Shown in pieces: positions 9,850 to 18,166 of a stretch of DNA of 64,000 bases (position 1 is the first letter of the stretch; every line of letters starts with the position of its first letter). The position numbers and the translations under genes are program-made. This DNA is from Arthrobacter sp. StoSoilB5 (GTDB taxonomy: Bacteria > Actinomycetota > Actinomycetes > Actinomycetales > Micrococcaceae). The notes beneath the pieces are model-generated. The model was not told where the DNA came from, searched no databases, and saw only the letters and a list, made by a program, of their open reading frames with translations. The DNA lies in assembly GCF_019977235.1 (NCBI RefSeq), contig NZ_AP024646.1, forward strand, positions 2,232,001-2,296,000. Direction: 5' to 3'.

Positions 9850-10872
9850 TCAGAAAGGCCGCCCTGGCATCACTGTCGACTCGCGTACAACAAGTTCTGG
9901 GGTGAAACTGATTCGTCTGTTCGGAGCGTCGGGACTTTCGGATTTTGCAAAGAGCAACCTGGCGGCGGCCTCGCCAATTTCGTAGGCTGGTTGCTTGACT
10001 GTGGTGAGGGGAACTACGGCGAGTTGGGCGTCGCTGATGTCGTCGTATCCGACGATGGCGATGTCCGCGGGTATGGACCAGCCTTCGCGAGTGAGCCTAT
10101 TGACGATTGCGATGGCGATCATGTCATTCCCGCAGAGGACTCCCGTCGGTCGCGGGTCCATCGCCGTGATGATATCGGCCAATGCGCTTCGTTCCCGGAT
10201 GGTGCGGCCGGTGGCGTCGACACGAGTTAGAAGTGAGGGGTCCGCACCAGATTCCCGCAGGGCGAGCAGGGCCCCTTCATAGCGTGCCTGCAAGGCACGA
10301 CTGCCGCCAGGTCCTCCTGCGAAAAGCACTCGCCTGTGGCCGAGGTCAAGGAGGTGCCTCATCGCCAGGTATCCGCCGTGGTGTTGATTGATCACAACCG
10401 ACGATGTACTGAGGGTCATTCCTTCCTGGCCGACTACTACAACGGGTGTTTCCACATGTTCGAGTTCGCCGACATTTGGAGGATTCAGGGCGCCTGACGA
10501 GATGATGAGCCCGCCGACCCGCATCTCGGCAAGATCCCTCACATAGTGGCGTTGGCGTTCCTCATCTCCCGCGGTGTCGCAGTAGATGAGGAGATACCCC
10601 CGCGCGCGCGCGATATCTTCTACGCCCCGTGCAAGCTCGGCAAAGAACGGGTTGGCAGCATCAGGAACCAACAGTGCGAGGGTGTGCGTACGGTTACCAT
10701 GCAACGACCGGACGGAGCGGTTTGGGACGAATTTCGTTTGCTTGATGGCAAGTTCTATCCGTGCCCGGGTAGCAGACGAGACAACTTTCGTACCGTTGAG
10801 GTAGTTCGACATCGTCCCCAGCGACACACCCGCAAGGGTGGCCACGTCCTTGATGGTGACGCTCTTCCCCAT
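9850..10872 (-). CDS. LacI-family transcriptional regulator, last gene of the GH99-like/ABC operon
   Basis: 340 residues. The N-terminal helix-turn-helix SVTIKDVATLAGVSLGTMSNYLNG is followed by the hinge helix around residues 45-60, then a periplasmic-binding-protein-like sensor domain (LALLVPDAANPFFAEL, GYDDISDAQLAVVPLTTV, ELVVRES). The start at 10872 has AGGAG eight bases upstream; the ORF could open at 10908 but overlaps nothing useful. It follows the GH99-like gene by 32 bases and is probably co-transcribed with it, so it likely autoregulates the operon by binding the palindromes near 15271 and 15339 (inference). The inducer is probably the transported sugar. Confidence 0.9.
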   Translation of the reverse strand: MGKSVTIKDVATLAGVSLGTMSNYLNGTKVVSSATRARIELAIKQTKFVPNRSVRSLHGNRTHTLALLVPDAANPFFAELARGVEDIARARGYLLIYCDTAGDEERQRHYVRDLAEMRVGGLIISSGALNPPNVGELEHVETPVVVVGQEGMTLSTSSVVINQHHGGYLAMRHLLDLGHRRVLFAGGPGGSRALQARYEGALLALRESGADPSLLTRVDATGRTIRERSALADIITAMDPRPTGVLCGNDMIAIAIVNRLTREGWSIPADIAIVGYDDISDAQLAVVPLTTVKQPAYEIGEAAARLLFAKSESPDAPNRRISFTPELVVRESTVMPGRPF

Positions 10873-10904
10873 GATCCTGACTCCTCTGATATTAATCTGA
10901 AACC

Positions 10905-12086
10905 TCACGATAGCGCGGAACCGATTTCTTCCTTCTTCGGCTTGTGGTCGCTGCTGCCGAATACGTCCTTGATTGCTTCAAGGAAGCCGTGGCGGTGGAA
11001 CGTGTCGGGAAGGAGCACAGAGCCCTCCGTCCATTCATTCCAAGCGTTGATAGTTACGACAGGGTGGGGGCTGTCGTGTCGATCAAGGAAAGCCTTGGCC
11101 TGCAGAAGACCTTCTTTGAACTCCTCGGGCGTCGGGTCCCAGACGGGTGTCCATGGGTATCGGCCCCGTTGGAAATCTTCTGTCTGCTGAGTTCTGGGCG
11201 ACGGATCCCACCCGACAGTGACATTCGGGTAGAACGGTATATCCAACTGGGCGGCGTACTTCTCGTACTCAGCAAAGGCAGAGTCTCTTAACGGTGCGAT
11301 TTCCGCCGCCGGGAATGAGAAGTGGGAAAGGTCCGCGTGGTGAACCCAGACATAGGATGTCGCTGAACGGAATCCGAGCTGGCGTACGAGGTCAATAGGG
11401 GCATGCGGCGCGGCACTCGTTGGTAGGACCTCGCCCTTCCACAACACGGCATTAAGGTGAATTCCCGGGAACCCTGCCTGCTTCACGTGATCATCGAACC
11501 AAGTCAAAGCCTCGACTGCCTGCGTCGTGCCTCCCATTCCGACTACGAAATTAGCAAGGTCATAAATCGTGAACCACGGTCTTCCCTCGACAGTGAGGTA
11601 ATTTGGCTTGCTCAGATAGGCAGGGATGATGTGCCGGACCATCTCTTCGAACGACTCCCTATCAATAGCACCATTCTTGAGACGGGTGGCCTGGGCGTTG
11701 CCAGGGTGGTCGTGCGGGAAGATATCGACAAGTTCGTGATTCGCCCACATCAGGGCGAACTCGATGTCTCGGCTGTTGCCAGCTGCCAGAAGTCCCTCAT
11801 CCAGCGCCCGCTGAAGGTAAGGACCGTCGTCGTACCAGTAGTAGTCGACCAGGAAACCATCCACGCCATAGTTCCGCGCAAGCTCAATCTGCGCTGACGC
11901 GGCGGCCGGAGTTGCTTCATCGAACGGACCATCCAGGGGCATCCTGGGCTGGCGGTGTCCTTGGAATCGTGAGCCGGCAGATTCGAGGAGCGACCATTCG
12001 TCCCATCCTTGACCGAACCACTCGGCGTTTCGCGGATCATGGTGCCAGTCGGGGAAGTAGTAAGCCAGGATCGTGGGGCGTGGCAC
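10905..12086 (-). CDS. GH99-like (WbsX-family) glycoside hydrolase, copy 1
   Basis: 393 residues, no signal peptide, so probably cytoplasmic and acting on imported oligosaccharides. It begins with ILAYYFPDWHHDPRN, continues with DGFLVDYYWYDDGPYLQRALDE, FALMWANHE, SATSYVWVHH and ends with INAWNEWTEGSVLLPD. These are signatures of the WbsX/GH99-like family, whose acidic residues in the NEWTEG segment and the MWANHE segment are the expected active-site region. The start is GTG at 12086, preceded by AAAGGAG. The two permease genes lie just upstream, so the substrate is probably what this transporter imports. It is the most divergent of the three intact GH99-like copies in the window. Confidence 0.88.
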   Translation of the reverse strand: MPRPTILAYYFPDWHHDPRNAEWFGQGWDEWSLLESAGSRFQGHRQPRMPLDGPFDEATPAAASAQIELARNYGVDGFLVDYYWYDDGPYLQRALDEGLLAAGNSRDIEFALMWANHELVDIFPHDHPGNAQATRLKNGAIDRESFEEMVRHIIPAYLSKPNYLTVEGRPWFTIYDLANFVVGMGGTTQAVEALTWFDDHVKQAGFPGIHLNAVLWKGEVLPTSAAPHAPIDLVRQLGFRSATSYVWVHHADLSHFSFPAAEIAPLRDSAFAEYEKYAAQLDIPFYPNVTVGWDPSPRTQQTEDFQRGRYPWTPVWDPTPEEFKEGLLQAKAFLDRHDSPHPVVTINAWNEWTEGSVLLPDTFHRHGFLEAIKDVFGSSDHKPKKEEIGSALS

Positions 12087-12112
12087 GGATTGTTCTCCTT
12101 TGGGGACGGTGG

Positions 12113-12901
12113 CTATTTGACGGCTCCGGCGGAAACGCCGGCTCGGAAGTTCTTTTGCAAAACAATGAAAACGATGACTATCGGTATCGAAATGAGAATG
12201 TTGGCCGCGAAGAGCTTGGGCGTATCAACGAGTCGCTCACCTTGGAAATATGTTGGGACTTGAGTCAGGACCTGCAGGTCCGTGGACTGGATGAATATGA
12301 GGGGAAACAAGTACTCGTTCCAGGCTGCGAGAAAAGTGAATATCGCGATAACCGACAGGATCGGGCGGCACACAGGGACAAGTATTCTCCAGAAGAACTG
12401 CCATGAATTGGCACCATCGAGTCGGCCGGCTTCATAGAGTTCGGCTGGTAAACCACGAATATAGTTGGTTCCGACAAGCACCCCGAACGGAATCGAGACC
12501 ACTGTGAGCGGTACTATGACCGACCAGTAGGTGTTCAGTAGGCCCGCTGCCTGGACCGCGTAGTAGAGGGGAACTACCAGAGCGATGCCGGGGAGCGCCA
12601 GCCCAGCCAAGATGATGGTGAAACCAGTCCGGGTACCCCTGGGACGGAGTATGGCAAAGGAGTATGAAGCGGTAAGCGCAAAGTACATCACCAGCACCAC
12701 CGTGGACACGGACACAATGAGGCTATTGAGGAAGAAACGCAGGAATGGAGTCGTCGAGAAGACGATCCAGTAGTTGCCGAGGCCTCGCCCGGTCAAGGAC
12801 TGTTGAACGATCAACCAGATCGGTATGGCAAGAATGACGATGGCGAGGACGATGAGCATCTGGCTCAGTATCCTGCCTGCGAGCTTCTGGAAACGAAACA
12901 C
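12113..12901 (-). CDS. Carbohydrate ABC transporter permease (MalG-like)
   Basis: 262 residues with about six transmembrane helices. The inner-membrane EAA loop that contacts the ATPase is present (ELYEAGRLDGANSWQFFWRILVP). The C-terminus KNFRAGVSAGAVK is typical of the MalG-type second permease. It lies two bases downstream of the other permease gene and 26 bases before the GH99-like gene. No ATP-binding subunit is encoded in the operon, so it probably uses a shared MsiK-type ATPase elsewhere in the genome, as is common in actinobacteria. Confidence 0.92.
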   Translation of the reverse strand: MFRFQKLAGRILSQMLIVLAIVILAIPIWLIVQQSLTGRGLGNYWIVFSTTPFLRFFLNSLIVSVSTVVLVMYFALTASYSFAILRPRGTRTGFTIILAGLALPGIALVVPLYYAVQAAGLLNTYWSVIVPLTVVSIPFGVLVGTNYIRGLPAELYEAGRLDGANSWQFFWRILVPVCRPILSVIAIFTFLAAWNEYLFPLIFIQSTDLQVLTQVPTYFQGERLVDTPKLFAANILISIPIVIVFIVLQKNFRAGVSAGAVK

Positions 12902-12903
12902 GC

Positions 12904-13860
12904 CTACCTCGATTCCCTAGTTGAGAGCCTGACCTGCAGTACCGCAAAAAGCAGCGCGATAAGGACGAGAACAATCGATACGGCTGCTCCCACCCCTGCG
13001 TGGAACTGCGAGATGACCTGTTGATAGATGTATCCGGTGAGTACCTGGGTTGTGGTGCCGGGCCCACCGCCGGTGGTCAGGAACACCAGGTCAAACACCT
13101 TCAGTGAACTGATGAATCCCAGGACCACGAGAACTACATGTGAGCCGCTGAGCATCGGGAGCACGACCAATCGCACAAGTTGCCCGGTGGAAGCACCATC
13201 GATGCGTGCGGCCTCGAAGATAGCGCTGTCGATTTGGCCGAGGGCAGCGTCATAGATGAGGAAGCTGTAACCGGTGTACTGCCAGATATTGATCGCCATG
13301 ATGGTCATCAACGCGGTTTTCGGGTCCGCCAGCCAAGGCTGCTCGAAACCAGAAAAGCCGAATGAGTCCAGGAACTGGTTGAACGCTCCGTCAGGCGTGA
13401 GAAGAAAGCGGAACGACGTCGCAACTACCGCCGGGGCCAGGACGACGGGGACGAACACCAATGTGCGCAGGACGGTTCGAAGCCGGGTTTGGGTTCGGAC
13501 CAGCACCGCAAGCCCTAGGCCCAGCAGCATCTGGACGGTAACGGTTACAACGGCAAAGACGAAAGTGTTCCCGAGAGATTGCCAGAACTCAGGGTCGCTG
13601 GTAACTGTCGTGTAGTTGTCGATGCCGACGAACGTGGTGGGGTCTCCGACACCTGACCAATCGAACAGTGAATAGTAGCCATTTGCTGCGATTCCAAAAT
13701 GAACGACGCCGATAACCAGGATGAGGGCCGGCAGAGCCCACAGATAGACGGTGATCTGACCACGGCGACGCCGATGAGGTGTGGACGGCCCGCGAGTCGC
13801 GGCCTTCTGGAAGCTTGCTGCTGCGGGGGCAGTCTTGCCCTCAAGTTGCTTGCTCATCAT
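12904..13860 (-). CDS. Carbohydrate ABC transporter permease (MalF-like)
   Basis: About 318 residues with six transmembrane segments after a basic N-terminal cytoplasmic tail (HRRRRGQITVYLW). The EAA loop reads IFEAARIDGASTGQLVRLVVLP. The segment FDLVFLTTGGGPGTTTQVL is typical of MalF/UgpA-type permeases. AGGAAAG lies seven bases before the ATG at 13860; the following codon is also ATG, so the start may be three bases later. It works with the adjacent MalG-like protein and the binding lipoprotein. Confidence 0.9.
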   Translation of the reverse strand: MMSKQLEGKTAPAAASFQKAATRGPSTPHRRRRGQITVYLWALPALILVIGVVHFGIAANGYYSLFDWSGVGDPTTFVGIDNYTTVTSDPEFWQSLGNTFVFAVVTVTVQMLLGLGLAVLVRTQTRLRTVLRTLVFVPVVLAPAVVATSFRFLLTPDGAFNQFLDSFGFSGFEQPWLADPKTALMTIMAINIWQYTGYSFLIYDAALGQIDSAIFEAARIDGASTGQLVRLVVLPMLSGSHVVLVVLGFISSLKVFDLVFLTTGGGPGTTTQVLTGYIYQQVISQFHAGVGAAVSIVLVLIALLFAVLQVRLSTRESR

Positions 13861-13922
13861 TCTTTCTTTCCTGCGGTGGGGAAGGCTGAACCAGCAGCCG
13901 TCCATTTACCGTCTGATGAGGG

Positions 13923-15236
13923 CTACCGCTTGGTTTTGTCGGAAGCCGTTTGGATCTGCGTCAGCGCATCTGCCGGACTTGTGGTCCCTGCGGCAACCCC
14001 TGAAAGCGCCTGGCCTATCGCAGCGGACAGATCGCCGTAGGGGATTTGCCGCAGGCCGACGAGCTGCGAGACGCCGGCCTGCTGGCCTTCGATGTCAGCG
14101 ACCTGGCTGGGATCGATGACGTCGGAAGTCGACACCTTGATGGACTTGATGGCGGGGATGTTGCCTGCGGCGGCCTGAATGTTCTGGCCATCGCCGACTG
14201 TGAGGAACTCAAGCAATTTGAATGCAGCGTCCTGTTTTTGGGATTTGGCAGAGACAGAATAGCCGTTGTCTGGCCCACCAAACAGTTGCGTCGGTGTGCC
14301 ACCAGCGATCGGTGCGGGGAACGGTGCGCTCCGGAACAGCCCGTCGATCTTAGCGGTGACGGTGTCCTGGATCTGGGCCTGCCCCGTCTTGGTCATCGTC
14401 GCCGGGGTGTTCCAGGTTCCCAAGGCAATGAACGCGGCTTTGTTCCCCAGAAATGTTGTCTGGGCGTCCGGGTACTCACTCGCGGCAGTGGCGCCTGGCG
14501 CGATGATGCCGCTGGTGAACAGTTCGGACCAGGCATCCATGGCCTGCTTGAAAGACACCCCGGTCCAAGAAGTCTTTCCACTAATCGCTTCATACACTTT
14601 TCCTGGAGCAATGCTGTTGATTAGTGAGAGGAAGACGTCCGTGTTCGCCCAGGCGTCCTTTGCCCCTTGGGCGAGGCAGTCGACTTTGTTCGCCCGCAAG
14701 GTCTGACAGACCTTCTTCCATTCTGAGAAGTCTTTCGGAACGCTCAGACCATACCTATCCAAAATCGTTTTGTTGTAGTAGACGAGGCCGGCCGCCGACA
14801 TATAGGACGGGAGGGCAACCTGCTTGCCATTGAGCTTGAGCTGGTCGAGTCCGGCCGGGTTGAACTTGGATGCCCAGTCCGGACCTGCGTCCTTGGCTAT
14901 GTGAGTGTCGACCGGTACAGCCAAAGGTCCGAATGTTCCCACCAGGTCACCGGGCTGCAGTTGGAACACGTCCGGGCCATCGGAAGAGGAGAGGCCGGGT
15001 CGCAGTGCTGTCAGGTAGTTCGTGTAGTCGAAATTCTTGTAGGTGACCTTGATCCCGGGGTTCTGAGTCTCGAACTCGTGGATTATTTGATCCTTGTTGA
15101 CGATGTTCCAGCCCCACCAGGTGAGCGAAACAGTCCCGCTCGGCTGGGATGGTGAGGTAGAACATCCAGCGAGTGCAGTCAAGACGAGGGCCGCGGCGGC
15201 GAGAAGTGCCGCCGGAGTCTTTGAGGTACGACGCAT
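13923..15236 (-). CDS. Sugar-binding lipoprotein of the ABC transporter (family 1 solute-binding)
   Basis: 437 residues. The N-terminus has a basic start, a hydrophobic stretch and the lipobox LAGC at residues about 22-25, so it is a lipid-anchored extracellular receptor. It continues with VSLTWWGWNIVNKDQIIHEFE and FQLQPGDLVG, typical of extracellular solute-binding family 1. The ATG at 15236 is preceded by AAGGAGCTTGAC. It is the first gene of a five-gene minus-strand operon ending with lacI at 9850. A promoter and two palindromes lie 60-110 bases upstream. Confidence 0.93.
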   Translation of the reverse strand: MRRTSKTPAALLAAAALVLTALAGCSTSPSQPSGTVSLTWWGWNIVNKDQIIHEFETQNPGIKVTYKNFDYTNYLTALRPGLSSSDGPDVFQLQPGDLVGTFGPLAVPVDTHIAKDAGPDWASKFNPAGLDQLKLNGKQVALPSYMSAAGLVYYNKTILDRYGLSVPKDFSEWKKVCQTLRANKVDCLAQGAKDAWANTDVFLSLINSIAPGKVYEAISGKTSWTGVSFKQAMDAWSELFTSGIIAPGATAASEYPDAQTTFLGNKAAFIALGTWNTPATMTKTGQAQIQDTVTAKIDGLFRSAPFPAPIAGGTPTQLFGGPDNGYSVSAKSQKQDAAFKLLEFLTVGDGQNIQAAAGNIPAIKSIKVSTSDVIDPSQVADIEGQQAGVSQLVGLRQIPYGDLSAAIGQALSGVAAGTTSPADALTQIQTASDKTKR

Positions 15237-15270
15237 GTCAAGCTCCTTTGCATGACTAAGAGGATGCGAA

Positions 15271-15286
15271 ATTGAATCATTTCAAT
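15271..15286. promoter_or_regulatory. Operator-like palindrome O1 (ATTGAATCATTTCAAT)
   Basis: Six-base arms ATTGAA/TTCAAT with a four-base centre. It sits just downstream of the -10 box, over the expected transcription start, where a LacI-type repressor would block initiation. Confidence 0.55.
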
Positions 15287-15292
15287 ACGAAA

Positions 15293-15321
15293 ACCATAGC
15301 CCTCCTCAGAACATGGGTCAA
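15293..15321 (-). promoter_or_regulatory. Promoter of the sugar transporter/GH99-like operon
   Basis: Read on the minus strand: TTGACC (15321-15316), a 17-base spacer and TATGGT (15298-15293). This is close to the SigA consensus and is followed by the operator-like palindrome at 15271-15286. Confidence 0.6.
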
Positions 15322-15338
15322 TACTCAGTTGGGACTGG

Positions 15339-15350
15339 TGAAATATTTCA
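15339..15350. promoter_or_regulatory. Second operator-like palindrome O2 (TGAAATATTTCA)
   Basis: Perfect 12-bp palindrome 18 bases upstream of the -35 box. Read on the minus strand it shares ATTGAAAT with O1, so the same regulator may bind both. Confidence 0.45.
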
Positions 15351-15468
15351 ATTCCGTCGGAACGAAGGAAGCAAACGAAAAGTCCTGCCGGTGCTGGTGT
15401 TGAATCTCTCTGCGGCGTCTGGTTCTGCCTCTCCGGGACAGCTTGGTTGAGGCGATCCAGGATCTGGG

Positions 15469-15513
15469 ATTCCTTCCGCTGGGGTGGGGTGGTCGCGTCA
15501 AGGCGGAAGGAAT
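15469..15513. repeat. Inverted repeat with an 11-bp stem
   Basis: ATTCCTTCCGC at 15469-15479 pairs perfectly with GCGGAAGGAAT at 15503-15513 around a 23-base GC-rich loop. It partly overlaps the ISL3 remnant. Its role is unknown; it is not followed by a T run. Confidence 0.4.
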
Positions 15514-15656
15514 GCGGCTACCAGCTGATCAAGGACACTCTGGTCGCTGGTCCTGTGGAGGTCCTCTGGTCCAAGTGCCGCTGGTATTGAGAGGAACCGG
15601 CGCGCGTGCGCTCCTTCCAGGACCCCGAATCGAAGGGCTGGATGCGTTCTCGCGTG
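15501..15656 (+). pseudogene. Remnant of an ISL3-family transposase (zinc-binding N-terminal part)
   Basis: The frame reads ECGYQLIKDTLVAGPVEVLW then SKCRWY, stop, EEPARVRSFQD. This fits the zf-ISL3 pattern, in which a cysteine-rich segment ends in R-W-x-C-x-x-x-x-C-x-x-x-x-F. The key cysteines are mutated and a stop interrupts it, so only a dead fragment is left. Confidence 0.45.
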
Positions 15657-15657
15657 G

Positions 15658-16077
15658 ATGACCACGATTCGAAAGACCCTCGACTCGGTCCACGTGCTTG
15701 GCGCCGCGGACGGCCGGGACCGCGCGGGCGGCGAGGAGTGGCTCTTCGCCCGGACTCTGGCCTGGCGGCTGGCCATGCAACTTGTGGCGAACGAACCGTC
15801 GGCGGCGTTGGCCAACCAGGCCGTGATCGCGAGACGACAGAACCTCTCCGAACAGGTCAAGGGGCTGGCCGAAATGTTGCTGCGCATCGGCTCCATGGAG
15901 GACGCTGCGACGGCGCAGAGCGAATTCGAGGAACTTGTCAAGGCAGCCGCCCAACCCCGAGAGACGAACCGGCCCTACCGCACCGTCAGCAAGTGGTGGA
16001 AAGAGATCGAGATACTGAAAATTACCGGCGCGACGACGGTTATTCTCTTGAGAAGTGCCGTACAGATGGCAGCATGA
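15658..16077 (+). CDS. Unrecognised open frame, possibly a decayed mobile-element fragment
   Basis: 139 codons. The part LAWRLAMQLVANEPSAALAN and SMEDAATAQSEFEELVK looks like coding sequence for soluble helical protein, but I recognise no family. It follows the ISL3-like remnant directly and may be part of the same dead element or of a displaced gene. No ribosome site is evident. Confidence 0.3.
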   Translation: MTTIRKTLDSVHVLGAADGRDRAGGEEWLFARTLAWRLAMQLVANEPSAALANQAVIARRQNLSEQVKGLAEMLLRIGSMEDAATAQSEFEELVKAAAQPRETNRPYRTVSKWWKEIEILKITGATTVILLRSAVQMAA

Positions 16078-16261
16078 CACTCATCCTGGGAATCCTTTTC
16101 CCCACGAACCACCAAGAACCAAGCGGCCTGGTGGTGTTGGGCAACATCGGTCAGGACGAAGTCAAAGAAACCCGGTGCGTCGATTTCTTCCAAGAGCAGC
16201 AGGTTCTGGGCACCCTTTCCCTACTGAACACGCCCTCAGCGATGTGTCATGAAACCCCGGA

Positions 16262-17392
16262 CTAGTGCGTCGAGAAGGGCTCACCGGCCCAGGCCCGTTT
16301 TGCAGTCCAATCCGTTTCGCCCTGCCAGAAGCGGTGCTCTGGCGGCAGGCCGAGAGGCAGAAACACCGTAGCGCATAGGTACAAACTTCCTGTAGAGATG
16401 TATGCCTCGCCGATACCCGGCTGATCGCCGCAAAACCCGATCCGCAGCCAGCCGTCCGGGTCAAAGGTTCCCGGGGCTTCTATCATCCGGCGGATCACTG
16501 CCGTCAGCGCGCATCTAACCTGGTTGGGTGCGATCTCCTCTGGAAGAAAACCTTGCAGAACAGCCTGGGACAATAGTTGAAATGCACCGAACCGGTAAGC
16601 AAGCGATCGCCCTATCGGAGGGAAGGTGCCTTCCGGAGAAATCAGTCGCTCCTGCTGGGCCGAGTGCCGTGCCGCACGGCGAACTACGTCAGCCGTCATC
16701 TGCTCCCAATCCGGCGATTGCGTTCCCATTGTTTGCAAAATATCAACCATCATGGGCTGAATGACAAAGCTGTTATAGTAATCCCAGTGAAATTCCGGCC
16801 CATCCCCATAGACTCCATCCCCTAAATACCATTCTTGATGCTTACGCAGGGCATAATCGATCCGCATCGGATCCCACTCTTCGCCAAGCATGGACAGGGC
16901 CGTCTCCGTCATGGCTCCGAACAGCAGCCAGTTGTTATAGGCAGGTTTTCTCGACCTAGTAGCTCTCAAGCAATCGGCTACATTTTGTTTCACGCGTCCT
17001 TCAAGCTCACCAAGCAGTTCCTTTGGTGCCCGGACCATGGCGTGAGACAGGAAGGCAGCGTCGACGACAGGCTGATGACCGTGCGCAAAATTCATAAAGT
17101 CCGGCGACGACGGGTCAGTGGCAGAATCAATGGCTTCTCTCGCCAGACGTGCCATCTCGCTGCGGAGTTCCTCTTCTTCGCCGGATAATCCCGTCTGTTC
17201 CAGCCAAGGCGCCATCCCGGCCAGTAACCGTCCGAGCGCTTGCAGGTAGGTGTACTCGCCACGATCGTCCCCCATGCCTTGGACGGGCATCCGCTCCTTC
17301 AACCTGCGTTCGGCCAATGCACTCAGCACCGGCTTGCCGATTTGCAACATCCACTCCAGCCATTGATCACGGTTCGTTGTTGCATGAGCCAT
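16262..17392 (-). CDS. DUF2264-family protein (short form), putative glycan-processing enzyme
   Basis: 376 residues, no signal peptide. Features shared with the DUF2264 family: NNWLLFGAMTETAL, LRKHQEWYLGDGVYGDGPEFHWDYYNSFVIQPM, RRAARHSAQQERLISPEGTFPPIGRSLAYRFG and GEAYISTGSLYLC. The fold is expected to be an (alpha/alpha) barrel. Related proteins occur in polysaccharide-utilisation clusters, so a hydrolase or lyase role on uronic or deoxy-sugar oligosaccharides is plausible but unproven. It lacks the C-terminal beta domain present in the 656-residue paralogue at 43536. AGGAG lies nine bases before the ATG at 17392. Confidence 0.8.
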   Translation of the reverse strand: MAHATTNRDQWLEWMLQIGKPVLSALAERRLKERMPVQGMGDDRGEYTYLQALGRLLAGMAPWLEQTGLSGEEEELRSEMARLAREAIDSATDPSSPDFMNFAHGHQPVVDAAFLSHAMVRAPKELLGELEGRVKQNVADCLRATRSRKPAYNNWLLFGAMTETALSMLGEEWDPMRIDYALRKHQEWYLGDGVYGDGPEFHWDYYNSFVIQPMMVDILQTMGTQSPDWEQMTADVVRRAARHSAQQERLISPEGTFPPIGRSLAYRFGAFQLLSQAVLQGFLPEEIAPNQVRCALTAVIRRMIEAPGTFDPDGWLRIGFCGDQPGIGEAYISTGSLYLCATVFLPLGLPPEHRFWQGETDWTAKRAWAGEPFSTH

Positions 17393-17713
17393 CTTTGTGT
17401 TCTCCTACTTTCCGGAATACATCCAGTAACACTTCCAGTAGCGGCGTTTGGCCGGTGGAGCCGGGAATTAGTTCCAGGCGTCCCTACATTTTCCGTAGCT
17501 CCTCACCGAACGCCAGGGCGATATGATGGCCGTGAACTTAAGCAAAGTCAGCACATCTTCTCCATCGTCGTGGTCTTCTCGCCGCCCACCCCGTCGCCGC
17601 CGTGAAACATGAGACCCACGCTGGCATTCAGTTGCCTGACGTTTGTATTGGCCCGAACGCCGCAACTCCCACATTATTGGCGGATTACCGCTTACGGAAC
17701 GAGTGAGGTTGTG

Positions 17714-17735
17714 CCAAAGTGGGACAAAGTTGACC
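17714..17735 (-). promoter_or_regulatory. Copy A of the shared AAAGTAGGACAAAGTTG-type motif
   Basis: The plus strand reads CCAAAGTGGGACAAAGTTGACC. It resembles the copies at 22848, 42197, 51534 and 60546. It lies about 320 bases upstream of the DUF2264 gene at 17392 and in the same orientation relative to it as copies B and D relative to their genes. Confidence 0.45.
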
Positions 17736-17879
17736 TCCCGCAGAACTGGGCACCAGAAGCCGGAGGGTTTGCTCCGCAACGGAAATCTGTGGGATGTCTT
17801 CCGCAAGCTACAAGAAGCGTGGCCAAAAGGGAAGCTCCTGAATCGGAGTCAGACAAGTCGGTTGCGCGCAAGCGGAGGA

Positions 17880-17975
17880 CAGCTGGTCCCCGTCGTCGCG
17901 TCCGACATGTTCGAGGTCTCCGGAGGCCAGAGGATGGCCGCGCTGATCGCCGCGCTAACGGAACGCGACATGGCT
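17880..17975 (+). pseudogene. Fragment of an IS110-family transposase
   Basis: The frame reads QLVPVVASDMFEVSGGQRMA then ALIAALTERDMA, resembling the D-x-F-G-V-S-G-x-x-M-L-x-A-L-I-A-G-E-R-D segment of IS110 transposases. Nothing else of the element is recognisable. Confidence 0.4.
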
Positions 17976-18125
17976 AACGCAAATGGCGCGGTCGAGCATG
18001 GGGAACAAGATCACGAAATCATAGAGTCGCTCGCAGCCTGCCTTAATGACCCTCACACTTCCCGCTGGCCGCTGTCTGCTATTCGTGCCATTGACAATCC
18101 TATTTCCGCATCCTAGGGTTCATTC

Positions 18126-18137
18126 TGAATCGATTCA
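18126..18137. promoter_or_regulatory. Palindrome TGAATCGATTCA, LacI-type operator candidate
   Basis: Perfect 12-bp palindrome 30 bases before the alpha/beta hydrolase start. The same 12 bp occurs inside the 16-bp palindrome at 39258-39273 upstream of a LacI-type regulator gene. Confidence 0.55.
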
Positions 18138-18166
18138 TAAATCGCTGTAAGCAGATATGGACCCCA

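Noticed and set aside
15528..16080. Minus-strand frames of 147-183 codons
   Set aside because: No motifs; the plus strand carries the ISL3-like remnant and a more coding-like frame.
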